Assembly (NCBI GenBank): GCA_024180945.1
Contig: JAKSGN010000010.1
Span: 124,001 to 188,000 of the forward strand
Length of the DNA stretch: 64,000 nucleotides
Direction: 5' to 3'
Origin: Macrophomina tecta
Lineage: Eukaryota; Ascomycota; Dothideomycetes; Botryosphaeriales; Botryosphaeriaceae
A program made the translations under genes and the position numbers. Below the pieces are notes generated by a model. It saw only the letters and a list, made by a program, of their open reading frames with translations. It searched no databases and was not told where the DNA came from. Of the stretch, positions 43,115-53,832 are shown piece after piece. Each line of letters starts with the position of its first letter. Position 1 is the first letter of the stretch.

Positions 43115-43929
43115 CCTGACGAGACACACATGTTAGCAGCGGACCTGCTGGAGATACACACCTGGAAAGCGGAGCCCCTCTGACGTCGCAGAGGATCCCA
43201 CCCACCCAGGCTTTGTTTAGGAGCAGCCTCGGCTCCACGAGAAGCAGACAGTCCCCGCGTAGTTACTGCCCGACCGGCCAGTACGATAGTTTCGACGACG
43301 GGCGACTGCGGTATGGCAGCCCCCTAGACAGACCCCAGCTCTTCTGCCAAAGGGACCCCGTAGGACGTTTGGCAGGTAGAAAACTGGCCAGCTGGCCTGC
43401 TGTCGAGTTACACTCGCCTGGAGAGGTCGGGAAGTTTACGCGTGATCACCCGCGGTAGCGGATACCTTTGAACTGACCCTGCTGTCGATGCACTCTGGCC
43501 GGAGCCACAGACGAAGCGCAAGAAGGGCTGATACGAGCGGCGAAGTCGGTTGGCGTGCGTAGTGCGATAGATAAGGTGTTGGGGCAGCGATGGAACGATG
43601 TGTTGTGGGGGTGGAGTGTCTGGGTCGTGAGGGGATTGAGTACGCGACGAGAGGAAAAGCGCCAAGAGTTGCACGTAATGGAGCTAAGCTGTTTGAAGAT
43701 AAGGTTTCCCCGGCGAGCCCGCGCCGTCAATCCATCCACGCATCAACCACTCTGTGCGCTGGCACCCGCTTTGCTCTCAGCAAAACTTGGCTACGACTGG
43801 CTGATTTCCACTGCGCACAGTCCAGTAGTCTAAGAATATGCGACAAGGGAGGTATGGCTGATCGACAGCCATCCGACAGACTTACCATAGTAGTGTCGCC
43901 CGCCAGCGGTCCACGACGAATAAATCAAT
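43115..43929. other. Intergenic, nothing recognised
   Basis: 5' flank of the coiled-coil gene and then the left side of the pogo relic. No motif-bearing frame was found. Confidence 0.35.
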
Positions 43930-45242
43930 CAAACCTCCCGGCAAGAACTGGCCTCGAGCCTTCGAGAAACGCCATCCTGAGCTCAAAGCAAGAAGAGTCA
44001 GGGCGATTGACTGGAAACGTCACGGGAATAACAAACATGATAAGATCACAGAGTGGTTTGAGGGATTGGAAAGGTACTACAGGATCTGGCCATTCTGCCA
44101 GAAAATGTTTATAACATGGACGAGACGGGCGTCATGCTGAGCATGCTCGGCTCGGTTAAAGTTCGTGTGAGCAAGGAATCTGGCCGGCTTCAAACCACCG
44201 AAGCAACTGGACCACGTTCCCAACCCCTGGATGGCAATACGCGCATTCCGAAAACGGATACAATGACTCTAAGATCAGCTTAGAGTGGCTTAAACGTGTT
44301 TTTGATCACCAAACTAGAGAACGGGCTAACCAGAAACTGCGGGTTCTGATATGCGACGGCTTTGGGACACACGAGACGCTCGAGATCTTGGAGTTTTGCT
44401 TTGAAAACGACATCATCCTGTGTCGTCTCCCCTCTCACACCTCCCACAAGCTCCAGCCCTGTGACGTCGGAGTCTTCGCGCCTTTGAAGACAGCCTACCG
44501 CGACCAGGTTGAACGACTGAATCGAGGAGGTGTAGATATAGTCGGCAAGGAGCATTTCACTTCTCTTTACGGGCCTGCAAGGGAAAGGGCGTTGACCAAG
44601 AGGAACATCACAGCCGGGTGGGCTGCAACTGGTCTGTTTCCGTTCAACCCAGAGAGAGTACTCAGAGATACACCGAAGCCCTTGGCTGAACTTACCGTTC
44701 CGAAAGCCGACGAGGTGGTGAGATCTTGTCCGCAAGACGATGTACTGCAAACACCTGTAACGCCTGTAACGCCAGTGACCGCAGAAGCTCTCACGTCATT
44801 GCATAATCTGATCAAACAGGATGCTCATGCGCTTGATTCAACGAGCAAACAGCGTCTACAGAGGCACGTGCAGAAACTCGCAAGTACCGCCCAAATATCC
44901 TTTGCCGAATGTGCCCTTCTTCAGGATCAAAATCAATTTCTGTTTAAAATAAACAACGAAGCCAAAGTTCACCGATCAACCAGGTCAGTAGTCCTAGGGA
45001 AGGCGAAGGTGATGAGCTATGAGGACCTCGAGGAGGCACGAGCGAAGCGTGCTGCAAAAGAGAAAGCTAGAGGAGGCAAGGGCAAGGATAAGGAAAAACG
45101 CGGTCCGTAAGCACAAGAGACCTGCGCCAGAGACGGGTTCGCCACTGCCAAAGACCCAAGTGGAGCGGCTGAGCGAAGCGCCAGAGCCGGCGAAGGCCCC
45201 AGTAGCGCCATGGAGGGCCCCAGTGGCGCGGATGTATTATGA
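43930..45242 (+). pseudogene. Pogo/Fot1-type transposase, decayed
   Basis: The plus strand encodes, across several frames, a Tc5-type HTH remnant (FEKRHPELKARRVRAIDW), the first catalytic Asp block (VYNMDETGVMLSMLG at about 44110) and the second Asp region (LICDGFGTHE, normally DGHxSH, at about 44345). The third block is HKLQPCDVGVFAPLKTAYRD (about 44440), followed by TKRNITAGWAATGLFPFNPE. A Lys-rich tail continues in the next frame to PVARMY at about 45240. Frameshifts occur near 44095, 44200, 44290 and 45090. The family resembles fungal Fot1-like elements with long Lys-rich tails and differs from the intact one at 46.6 kb. No TIR was found. Confidence 0.78.
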
Positions 45243-45520
45243 CAATGTTGTTTTCCAACTTGCTTTAAGGGTGATCTTACGCTGGGAGTTGCGCAGGTTA
45301 AGTTATATAGGAAGAGAGGATAAAGTTGTAATACAATGGATGCCATTTCGAGATGTGTCTAGTGGTTAACTATTAGTGCCATTTGCTGACTGCTCCGAAG
45401 TCCGAGCGTCTGCACAGCCAGCCATAGGCCTGATAACTAGCCACAAGCTTGGCTTACTGGATGACATGAACACTAAGCAACACCAGATTGTAACGCGACT
45501 TTGACTGCCTTAGCCCCGCA

Positions 45521-46497
45521 ATGTCGGCGGACGAGGACGATGAGAGCGGATACGCGACCGTTGGCGCGTCGCGACGCGCTGCGCGTCTCCAAGCCCGACG
45601 AACCGACTATCACGCCCTCCACACCGGCAAGCCAACGACGCAGCGTAGAACTCACGCAACTACCGTCCCCGACCTACCAACCGAATCGACCTTAGACGAC
45701 GTGATTGGCCTACTCAACATCATTCTCGCGCAGAATAACCAGCTCACCGAGCGGAATGAAGCGCTTGCGGAACAAGTGGCCAGCAACGAAGATGAGATCA
45801 TGCGACTGCGCAGCGCGCTAGAGACGTCCGAGGAAACGCAGGTCAAGATGGAAGAGCGCATGGGAAAGATGGAAAAGCAGATGGCGGCGCTCGTCGAGAC
45901 GACGCGCAGGAACCTGACTTCGCAGTCGCAGATCAACGCGAGTTACGCAAGCGCCCTTAAAAACATGCCTGCCACGCCGCCAACGTCCACGAACACCAGC
46001 CCAGCGTCGATGCCAGCCATGCCGGCGCGAACCGCGATCACGAACACGCCGTTACCACTATCGCCGCCGCCCGCGATCGAGCTCGATCTCTCCGAAGCCA
46101 ACATTGACACCACAAAGCCGGGAGACATACGCGCGCGCTTTCAGAGGGCGCTCGATGGCCAGAAAGCGACTAAGAACATCAAGTGTTGTGGTCTGACGAG
46201 GTATGCGAGCGACGCGGCGAAGGTGCGACTCCTCTTCCGCACCAAGGATGACGAGGAAACCGTTAGATCGCACAGCGGTTGGCTTGAGCCAGCATTCAGA
46301 GGCGCGAGGATGAGAGGCCGACAATGGTACCCGGTAAAGATAGTGTCAACAAGACGGCGGTATTCAACGACGAGCGTATAGCTATAACGTGTTCCACCAC
46401 TCCTCGGCCCACCCCAAAAACCCACCAAAAATCAGAAAAATCGTACCTCAGTATCTCAACGACGGCTGGATAATAAATTCTAAAAATTTTAATACGT
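45521..46497 (+). pseudogene. LINE ORF1 (Tad1-like), 3'-truncated
   Basis: From ATG 45521: an acidic/Arg-rich start, then a coiled coil (NQLTERNEALAEQVASNEDE and MEERMGKMEKQMAALVE), a Thr/Pro linker, and the nucleic-acid-binding region with KCCGLTRYASDAAKVRLLF, SGWLEPAFRGARMRG and QWYPVKI. A one-base shift near 46338 continues as DSVNKTAVFNDERIAITCS in the next frame. ORF2 is absent; the pogo element at 46500 lies just beyond. 45380-45520 is probably the LINE 5' UTR. Confidence 0.75.
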
Positions 46498-46499
46498 TA

Positions 46500-48358
46500 A
46501 CGTGGTTGATAACTGAGCTGCGCATACAACCGAGCTGCGCACCCCACCAATGCCGCGCGACTTTGCAGGCTAATATCTCAACATTACAACAAGCTATTGC
46601 AATGCAACAAGTTTATTTAGAATTTTTAGATTCATTAGTATCTAGCTTGCAGGTACGCAAGTTGTGTCCTAGTATACCGCAGCGCCCGCAGCGCCTTTGT
46701 TGTGTCGCACCCCCACTCGTGCGCGCCCTCTTCGAAGACTCCCCACCCTCATCTTGCCCACCTACGTTGCTAGGAGCCATCAATTCAGCTGCCTCCTCTG
46801 CCGTCAAGGACCATCCAGTCTGGATATACTTATTCTTGCCTGGTTTCCGCCTGGTTAGAGTCTTATTGGCCTCCCGCAAGTCAGTCATTTCAGCGCGCAA
46901 CAACACCAGTTCGTGTGCCATCGCTATGGTGCCTTTTGTCAGCTGAACCACAGCTTCTTTCAAGGAACTTGGCGAAGAACCTGCAGGAGGCGGAATCTTA
47001 TTGAGGACAAAGGCTGATTGGGAGTCTACTTCGCGAAGAGTGCGCGGTGTTTTGGGCTCCCAAGGGGTGGTGGTCTCTAGGGCAGGTGGCGTTGGCGTAC
47101 GAAGCTTCACATCAAGCTTGGATAGCACCGCGTCTGGATCTAGTGGGACTAGCCCAGCGCCTCTAAAGCTTGCAAGGATGTTCTCCTTCTTAAAAACCCG
47201 GGCGTGAGCTGCCCTGAAGGCTGGGAGGAACTCAGTCTTAGAGATATGGGTGACGTGCCTGCGCGCCAAGGCCGAGATCTCATCACCGTACGCGCGCTTC
47301 AACGGCGAATAGCAACCCACATCAAGTGGCTGCAATAGGTGCGACGCGTGTGGGGGCATACAGAGAGCGATAATCCTGTTCTCCCTGCAGAGATCCTGGA
47401 AATCCTGCGAGTTGTGGCTCTCGTGACCGTCGATTATGAGCAGCCGGTGCGTGCCCACGGTACGCGACTTTGTATGCGCGTTAAAATGCTTCAACCACTC
47501 GACTCCGAGCTCGTTGGTCGTCCAGCCGTTCTCAGTGACTCCAATAGGCCAATCCTTGGGCACGAGGCCGTCCTGGTACCAGGTGGAAATGTGCTTCTTG
47601 CCTGCGAAGATGATGAAGGGGGGAATCACAGAGCCGTCGGCGCAGATACACTCAATCGCGGTGGTCCACTCGCGATCGCCTGGCTGCACCAGTTTCCCTT
47701 TGCCGCCGCGCTTTTCTGAGCCTGTAACCACGTACTGCGTCGAGATTACACCCATCATAAAGCCAGTCTCGTCAAAGTTGTAGCTGTCTTCATCCAGGAT
47801 GCCGTACTTCGCCTTCATGTTGCGCACCAGCTCGAACCACTTGCCAATCACCTCTGGATCTTCGTTCAAGGCTCGCTGGCGATCATAGGAACGTGTCATC
47901 CGAACCTTGAGCGCAGGCGATCGCTTAATGAGGTTATCCACCCAGCGCTTGCCTGTTGGCTTGCCACCCCGCTCTGCTAGCAACCTATCGGCCATTGCCC
48001 GCACAGCAAGCTTCGTAGGCGGAAAGCCTCTTAAATCCTGGTCCAATATACGCTCAACTATCACTAACTCCTCTTCCTTGCTGAGCTTTCGTCCGTTGGC
48101 CTCGCAATCGCGTCGGGGGGTCGCTCCACCGCGTCGGCTGCGGAGCATACTTGGGGGAACGGCGTAGAGGGCCGCAGCGCGTCGCTCGCTTAAAGACGCG
48201 TTTCGTTTACGAGATTGTATAGCTAGCTTAATTCTCGCTTCGTTAGAAGATGTCAGGGTGTGGTGTTGTGGATGCATCGCGTCTGAAGGTAGGTAGGATG
48301 GATTTTAGTGGTGGGGTGCGCAGCTCGGTTGTATGCGCAGCTCGGTTATCAACCACGT
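46500..48358 (-). mobile_element. Intact pogo/Fot1-type element
   Basis: 1859 bp, with about 50-bp terminal inverted repeats at 46500-46549 and 48309-48358 (start ACGTGGTTGATAAC, containing two GAGCTGCGCA units) and a TA duplication at 46498-46499 and 48359-48360. The arms differ at one position by eye. One uninterrupted transposase gene lies inside. Confidence 0.95.
46613..48277 (-). CDS. Pogo/Fot1 transposase, full length
   Basis: 554 residues from ATG 48277. Residues 15-60 are a psq-type HTH (IKLAIQSRKRNASLSERRAA); a Tc5/CENP-B-type HTH lies at about 65-130 (FPPTKLAVRAMADRLL, GKRWVDNLIKRSP). The DDE catalytic core has Asp in YNFDETGFMMG (169), LLIIDGHESHNS (283) and QPLDVGCYSPLKRAY (319). 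A Ser/Pro-rich region follows, then a C-terminal CCHC knuckle (CGRCGILGHNLRTC). All key residues are present and no stop interrupts it, so the protein is probably functional. The zinc knuckle is an accessory found in a subset of fungal pogo-like transposases. Confidence 0.93.
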   Translation of the reverse strand: MHPQHHTLTSSNEARIKLAIQSRKRNASLSERRAAALYAVPPSMLRSRRGGATPRRDCEANGRKLSKEEELVIVERILDQDLRGFPPTKLAVRAMADRLLAERGGKPTGKRWVDNLIKRSPALKVRMTRSYDRQRALNEDPEVIGKWFELVRNMKAKYGILDEDSYNFDETGFMMGVISTQYVVTGSEKRGGKGKLVQPGDREWTTAIECICADGSVIPPFIIFAGKKHISTWYQDGLVPKDWPIGVTENGWTTNELGVEWLKHFNAHTKSRTVGTHRLLIIDGHESHNSQDFQDLCRENRIIALCMPPHASHLLQPLDVGCYSPLKRAYGDEISALARRHVTHISKTEFLPAFRAAHARVFKKENILASFRGAGLVPLDPDAVLSKLDVKLRTPTPPALETTTPWEPKTPRTLREVDSQSAFVLNKIPPPAGSSPSSLKEAVVQLTKGTIAMAHELVLLRAEMTDLREANKTLTRRKPGKNKYIQTGWSLTAEEAAELMAPSNVGGQDEGGESSKRARTSGGATQQRRCGRCGILGHNLRTCKLDTNESKNSK

Positions 48359-48360
48359 TA

Positions 48361-49743
48361 TTATAGATTGTCGATTTTATAAGGCGTTGTGGAGTTATTT
48401 ACAATTTAAGTGGTTTAAGTCTGTTGAGGTGGCTCACTCGCTTGTGAGATACGTTAATAAATTATCATAATCCAGCCTGGCCACAGGCCGCCTCGTTGCA
48501 GAGCCCGGGAAGGGAAAGGTGCAGGAAATCCAGAAAGGATGCCAAGGAGTTCGCTGAGGTGGAAGAGGAGGGGACGGTGAAGCCTGCTTTCAGCGCGGAG
48601 GTGAAGTGTGATAAAGATGAGGAGAAGAGCAAGATTGTGCTGAAGGATCTGAAAATGGGAGGAGAAGGGAAGGAGACTAAGGAGATGCACTGTCTATTCA
48701 GCAAGGCGCTGATTGGATGAAGAGCAGAGAACAAAAGGAAGGTGTCTTGGACATTCTTCTTGCGGGAGCATTTGCTCTACGCAAAGGCCAGCTCATCCTT
48801 AGGCCTTCCTTTCTTGTGAGGGCCTCCTACGTTTTGTTTTTTTAAATTTTTCGTAATCAAATTTGTTTGAGATTCGCAGGTTAAGCTTTTCGATTGAGGC
48901 GTTAGGTGACGCGTTGACTTGGCGGTGAGACTGCTGCAGGTGTTGGTTTGGGGAAGCCGTTAACAGGAGTACCTTTGGTGATCAGTGGAGGGCAACATTT
49001 TAGCGGAAGAGGAGGGAAAGGGAGGAGGGTGGCGATCATTTCCTACTCAGATGCCCAACTGAGCCTATCCAACACGCCCAATCGTACCTTGTACACACAA
49101 CTGGGACTTACGACCTGTTCCAAGTACCAAAATAGGCCCCTAATTTCATTCGCCCAGTTTACTACTGCCTCTCTCTTCCCTGCCCTCTTACCCCTTTACT
49201 GCTTTGTCCATGCTGTGTCCCTTACGCTCCTAAGCCTCTCTGACTTTCTCGCTAGTTCTTCCACACTATCTTTTGTTGGAATATTACTTCTCTCGCCTTC
49301 CTCACCTTCCTCATCTTTGCGTTTAATTTCAACTTTTCTACTACGGACGAAATGCCGCCCTGCATCCGAATGGGCGCTTCCCGTCCGATATGCTTGCGTG
49401 ATTACATACAATTTCTATTTAAGATAGGGACTCGAGAGAAGCTTCTTCGTGCGGGGCTGATCAGATATGACGATTTCACCCGGAGAACCAAATCACCAAG
49501 GCATTAGATGCCACAATCCTCAGCTATTCCAAAGCCCCCCATTGACCAGCACGCCGGCTTCGGCATTCGATATGTCCTGCATGTTTTATATGCAAGTCGT
49601 TTGTCTGCAAGCACCCTTGCAGAGTCGAATCCATTCTGTTTCGAACATAGTGTAGGACGGCCTCTGGAACACTGGTGGAGGTCAGAGATCTCACTGGAAA
49701 AAAGCTGTCCCATGGCCGAGACTTGTTTGAGCAAGGACAGTTG
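48361..49743. other. Intergenic, nothing recognised
   Basis: Several short open frames on both strands, none with a recognisable motif. 48496-48720 (plus) is Lys/Glu-rich and may be a low-complexity remnant. 49100-49330 is CT-rich. Confidence 0.35.
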
Positions 49744-51103
49744 TTATTGGTCTTCCATGGCGCGGTATAAGCCTCGCAATATCAGGGTCGTGGTATCTTG
49801 CCTAATTTCAAATTCCCGGATAGTCTTCTTAAGCTCAACAATCCTCTCCTGGTTGACTTCATGCTCACTGCCATCTTTACGTGAGTCCGAGTTCTTCTCC
49901 AGCTTGGCTTCAAACTCCTGAGCCGCCTTCATGAGCTCACTGCTCTGGTCCATGAAGCCTTCCAGCCTCCGGAACCTGTTCTTTAAATCTTGGTTCGCAT
50001 CCTGAACAGCCTCGAGATCATAGATCCTCTGCTCCATGTCGCTGCGCTCCTGGTGACAAGTCTCCAGTTTTGGCAGCTTGCCCCGGAAATTTCCATTGTA
50101 TTGCGCTGTGGAGCTCTCAAGTCCCCATACTCTTGTCTGAAGTCCCTGTTTCTCCTCGTTGAATTGCAAAGCGTCCCGTTTAACCTCGAAGAGTTCTCGG
50201 TTGAGATTCGAGTCTCTCTCCTTGAGAGAGTTCACATCCGCCTCCAATTTTTGGAGTTTGTCTTTCACGTCGTTATGGTCCTCCTGCACCTTATCTTTCT
50301 GGTTTCGGAGCGCAGCGAGCTCCTCCTCCATTACCATAGCTTCGACGGCCTTCACATGGTCCTGCGTGGAACTCCTAGCCTCCACCTCTTCTATCCTCGA
50401 CCTCAAGAATTGGTTCTCTTCCTTTAGGCTGTTATTCTCTTGTTGCACTACTTTCACTTTATTCTCCAGTTCATAGAATCTCGAGGCGAGGCTTTCGAGT
50501 GTGACATCGGCAGCAGAAGCTGGACGGGACACAGGAGCGCGAGGAGTTGACGTAGGAACAGACGGGGCGGAGGGCATTGGGGACTCGTCCCTAGACGGTG
50601 TTCGGTTCTTCTGGATCCTATTCTCCAGCTTGTTGGATATGGTGGGAACCACAGGCTTTACCAAAGGACCGCGACCTGAAACGAAAGGCTTCTCATCGTT
50701 AGCACTATGCTAGCAATCCAAAAGCTTTGTTCCAACATACGTTCAACGAGCAGTGTATAGCTAGTGCTCTACATTTTGCGCAAACTGGCGTCCTGAAATT
50801 GAACCGCCCAGCCGCCTCCCTCGTATAAATCCAGCACTGATCCCCCGTTCCAAGCCGTCGACAACTATCACATGGAGGCTCGGAGGGCTTGCCGTCCTCA
50901 GTCTCCATTATGCGCCCGATGTGGGACCAGTTGATCTTCTGGGACTGGTCCATCACGTCCCATTGTGTCTCCGAGATACTCCACCACCGGTCGCGGTGTT
51001 CAGGACGGCGGAGAGATTGGACGGCAGCATCGAGCTGCGCGCGTCTGCGCTTCGTGGCATGAGGGTAAGCATTTTCTTCGGGTTCGTAGGAGCGCTTAGG
51101 CAT
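49744..51103 (-). CDS. Cys-rich plus coiled-coil protein (two exons)
   Basis: Exon 1 (51103 to about 50750) has a basic start (MPKRSYEPEENAYPHATKRR) and a double Cys cluster: CDSCRRLGTGDQC ... CAKCRALAIHC, a CX2CX8C / CX2CX6C pattern. Exon 2 (about 50660-49744) is about 300 residues: a Ser/Pro-rich stretch, then an almost continuous coiled coil (SRFYELENKVKVVQQENNSL, LKEENQFLRSRIEEVE, EEKQGLQTRVWGLE). An intron with donor GTATGT lies at about 50746-50675. The frame at the acceptor is not certain (CAG at 50676 would shift the frame; an alternative AG downstream restores it). The Cys clusters resemble small zinc modules in uncharacterised fungal proteins. A nuclear role is possible; the function is unknown. 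Confidence 0.65.
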
Positions 51104-51261
51104 CAGTGGCGTTGTTGGAAGCGACGGGCGACGCGACGCGGCGCCGGTAAGGTATGAGGTTCGTAGGAACTCTAAAGCCTTGGCTGTTCGGTCGGAAGAC
51201 GAAAGAAACCTCAGTCTAACTTCGTACGGTTAAGGAGACTGATGAACTTTGAGGTGAAAGT

Positions 51262-51350
51262 GTTCCACCCCAACAGTGACCAGGGTCATTTGGCTAGCCA
51301 AATACGCGGCGTTGGGTGGCCAAATGGCCCCGGTCCTGAACGGGTGGAAC
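51262..51350. mobile_element. 89-bp MITE with GINGER-like termini
   Basis: The left end (GTTCCACCCCAACAGTGACC) is the same as the 16684 TIR. The right end, inverted, reads GTTCCACCCGTTCAGGACC, like the solo terminus at 22351. A five-base direct repeat AAAGT flanks it (51257-51261 and 51351-51355). It contains TTTGGCTAGCCAAA. No coding capacity; it was probably mobilised by the integrase family. Confidence 0.88.
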
Positions 51351-51355
51351 AAAGT

Positions 51356-52105
51356 CACATCCAGCAGACGAAGACATACCCACCTGGCTCCCATTACATG
51401 TCGCACAAGCGAAGACAGTAGGCACGTGCTTGTTGTGCTTATGGTTGACGCGTTGATGAAACAATTCTAATCGTGTTGGGGCGGTAACCCCAACAGGCCC
51501 GCAATGTCGTGATGTAAGCCTGCAATCATTACCTTCTGCACTTAGCTATTCATAAGATACGCTCCTCTTAAAGTACATTTCTAGCTGCGACGACGCGGAC
51601 GCGTGCAGTAGGTTTGCACGGTCGAACTTACAAGGGTTGATAGCAGGAGGAAGAATCGTGAAAATTGGGCGCAATTGGGAGTGGTTAGAAACAAACTCAG
51701 CAACGTAAATAACTAGTTATCACATGCCGCAGCACATGATAACTAATATCCAGGACGGCTCGTTCTTCCCGTCTCTTTCCTCGCTCCCTCCAATGAATCG
51801 CCGCGCAGCCCACCAATTGTCTCCTCTGACGAAACCCCCACCCTTTTCTCCTCTTCCTTCTCTTCTCCCCTTTTCTCTTTGGCCAGCCATCTCATGCGCC
51901 GTCTTGACCCTCGGTCAGCCACACCCTGCCCCGCTCGTAGCATTTCGTCTCGCAAGCTCTCCCATTGTCTCTTCTACAATAAGCACTGCGAACTTAGGAC
52001 TTTGGTGCCCACCATTGTTAAACTAGTTGGTAACCCTTCTCCGTCTTTCTCTCCCTCCCCAATCCCACGGGTAGCGACTACCGCTCGTGTTCATTCGCAG
52101 TCAAC
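51356..52105. other. Kinase 5' region
   Basis: 51750-52080 is strongly CT-rich on the plus strand (TTTCTCTCCCTCCCC), typical of fungal promoters and 5' UTRs, and leads into the kinase start. Nothing else is recognised. Confidence 0.4.
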
Positions 52106-53296
52106 ATGGCAGTTACATATGATACTTCGTTCCAGGACAAGTCTTCAGGCTCTCACAGGGCTGTCTGCTTAGAAGACAAATTCGAGATCTTGAAGAATGT
52201 TGGTGACGGACGCTTTGGCAGCGTCTCACTGGCACGCGTTCGGAGCGCAGGCGCCCATATCGCGCCGACGGGCACCCTGGTCGCCATCAAGACGATGAAG
52301 AAGACTTTCGATAACTTTAACCAGTGTCTGGAGCTCAGAGAAGTCATTCTCCTGCGATCGCTACCCAACCATCCCCACACTATCTCAGCTCTTGACATCT
52401 TCCTCGAACCCATGAGTAAGAAGCTGCACATTGCCATGAAGTACATGGATGGCAACCTCTACCAGCTCATGGAAGCGCGCAATCGCAAACGTCTCGACTG
52501 CTCGACGGTCAAAAGCATACTCTTCCAAATTATCTCCGGTCTCGAGCATATCCATAAGAACAACTTCATCCACCGCGACATTAAGCCTGAAAACATCCTG
52601 GTATCGGCCTCTGGCCCAGACACAGGCAACGCATTTGAGAGATGCACTGCCTTCGTCACTCACTCCTCCATCTCTCCCGCCTATAGCATCAAGATCGCTG
52701 ATTTCGGCCTCGCAAGGGAAACACACTCCAAGCTTCCTTATACAACCTACGTCACGACACGTTGGTACAGAGCACCCGAAGTCCTCCTTAGGGCTGGCGA
52801 ATACTCTACACCGGTTGACATTTGGGCCGTCGGCGCAATAGCCGTGGAGATCACTATGCTTAAGCCCCTTTTCCCCGGTGATAACGAGGTTAGCCAGGTC
52901 TGGTGGGTCTGCAAGATTATGGGTAGCCCTGGCAGGTGGGTGAATAAGCATAGTGCTAGAGTGGGCGGCGGTGAATGGAAGGATGGCATCAGGTTGGCGC
53001 AGAAGCTAGGCTTCTCGTTCCCAAAGATGGCACCCCACGCCATGGATAAGATTCTGCAGGCGCCTGAGTGGCCTGCAGGCTTTGCGAACTTTGTTACCTG
53101 GTGCCTGATGTGGGATCCGAAGAATCGGCCCACCTCGTCGCAGGCCTTGTGCCACGAATTCTTCCAGGATGCTGTCAACCCTCTCCGCTTCAAATCCCCC
53201 GCGTCACGTTTACTCAGCCGCAAGCATTTAAATGTGAGCAACTCCTCTGGCAAGGATTCGGCCGATTCCCTGATCCTCGCCTCGAAGACCTCTTAG
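52106..53296 (+). CDS. Ime2/MAK-type protein kinase
   Basis: 396 residues in one exon, all kinase domain. The glycine loop is GDGRFGSV (33-40), the ATP-anchoring Lys is in VAIK (62), the catalytic loop is HRDIKPEN (156-163), DFG is at 199-201, and the activation loop has a TTYVTTRWYRAPE block with the TxY motif of the RCK/MAK/ICK family. Close relatives in filamentous fungi are Ime2 homologues, which govern meiosis, sporulation or vegetative-to-sexual switching and usually have a long C-terminal tail. Here a TAG (53294-53296) cuts the protein about 60 residues after the kinase domain, and the frame shows further stops beyond (53342, about 53536). So it encodes a tail-less kinase, or is an early pseudogene. 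The kinase core itself is intact. Confidence 0.85.
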   Translation: MAVTYDTSFQDKSSGSHRAVCLEDKFEILKNVGDGRFGSVSLARVRSAGAHIAPTGTLVAIKTMKKTFDNFNQCLELREVILLRSLPNHPHTISALDIFLEPMSKKLHIAMKYMDGNLYQLMEARNRKRLDCSTVKSILFQIISGLEHIHKNNFIHRDIKPENILVSASGPDTGNAFERCTAFVTHSSISPAYSIKIADFGLARETHSKLPYTTYVTTRWYRAPEVLLRAGEYSTPVDIWAVGAIAVEITMLKPLFPGDNEVSQVWWVCKIMGSPGRWVNKHSARVGGGEWKDGIRLAQKLGFSFPKMAPHAMDKILQAPEWPAGFANFVTWCLMWDPKNRPTSSQALCHEFFQDAVNPLRFKSPASRLLSRKHLNVSNSSGKDSADSLILASKTS

Positions 53297-53630
53297 TTCC
53301 GCAAGTCCTTGGTTGCAATGGATAACGCCCCCGCCGTACCATAGCACACCAGCGTACCGAAGGCCTACTCTCCCGGCCCTCGCTGCAGGCGTGCAACACG
53401 TCCGGGGCCACTCTTCCGAAAAAGCAGAGATGAGGCGCCGCCAAGGATGGTACCTAGATTACTACGCGGATATTTATCGCGCCGAGCGCGCTGTGAACGA
53501 TCAGATCCGCCTCGCATCCATGTCAAACTCATCAAATAACGACTTTTCGCGTCTTGGCCAAAATGTGAAGCGGCTTTCTGGTCGATACCAAGCTTTTTTT
53601 TATCTCCCCAATCAGGTGACATCGAAGCGA
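53297..53630 (+). pseudogene. Decayed C-terminal tail of the kinase
   Basis: The kinase frame continues after TAG as FRKSLVAMDNAPAVP, a second TAG (53342-53344), then KAYSPGPRC and more basic/Pro-rich sequence with a TAA near 53536. The WFRKSL / APAVPQ style of the tail in fungal Ime2-like kinases suggests the two TAGs replaced Trp and Gln codons. That family comparison is from memory. Confidence 0.45.
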
Positions 53631-53682
53631 GTATAGGCTACTTAACTTGTAGCAGCAGCTAGCAACTGGTACTCTGATGCAG

Positions 53683-53795
53683 GGTGGTCAACAAACAAAG
53701 CAAACAAGGGGCTCTTACTTTATTTGGTAGGCGAGGGCCCCTCTGTTTGCTTTGTTATTTGCCAAATAAACAAGTATTTGGTTGTTTGGTTCCGA
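53683..53795. repeat. hAT-like end with hairpin
   Basis: CAGGGTGGTCAACAAACAAA resembles the CAGGGTGG ends of the hAT at 29383. CAAACAAAGCAAACA..GGGGCTC and its inverted form (GGGCCCCTCTGTTTGCTTTG) make a stem within about 75 nt. No partner end is seen; the LINE fragment starts soon after. Confidence 0.45.
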
Positions 53796-53832
53796 AAAGG
53801 GTAATCGGCATGGTGTTCAGAAATCTACCTGG

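Noticed and set aside
48496..48720. Lys/Glu-rich ORF as a gene
   Set aside because: Low-complexity composition, no ATG context or motif, and an equally open frame on the other strand.
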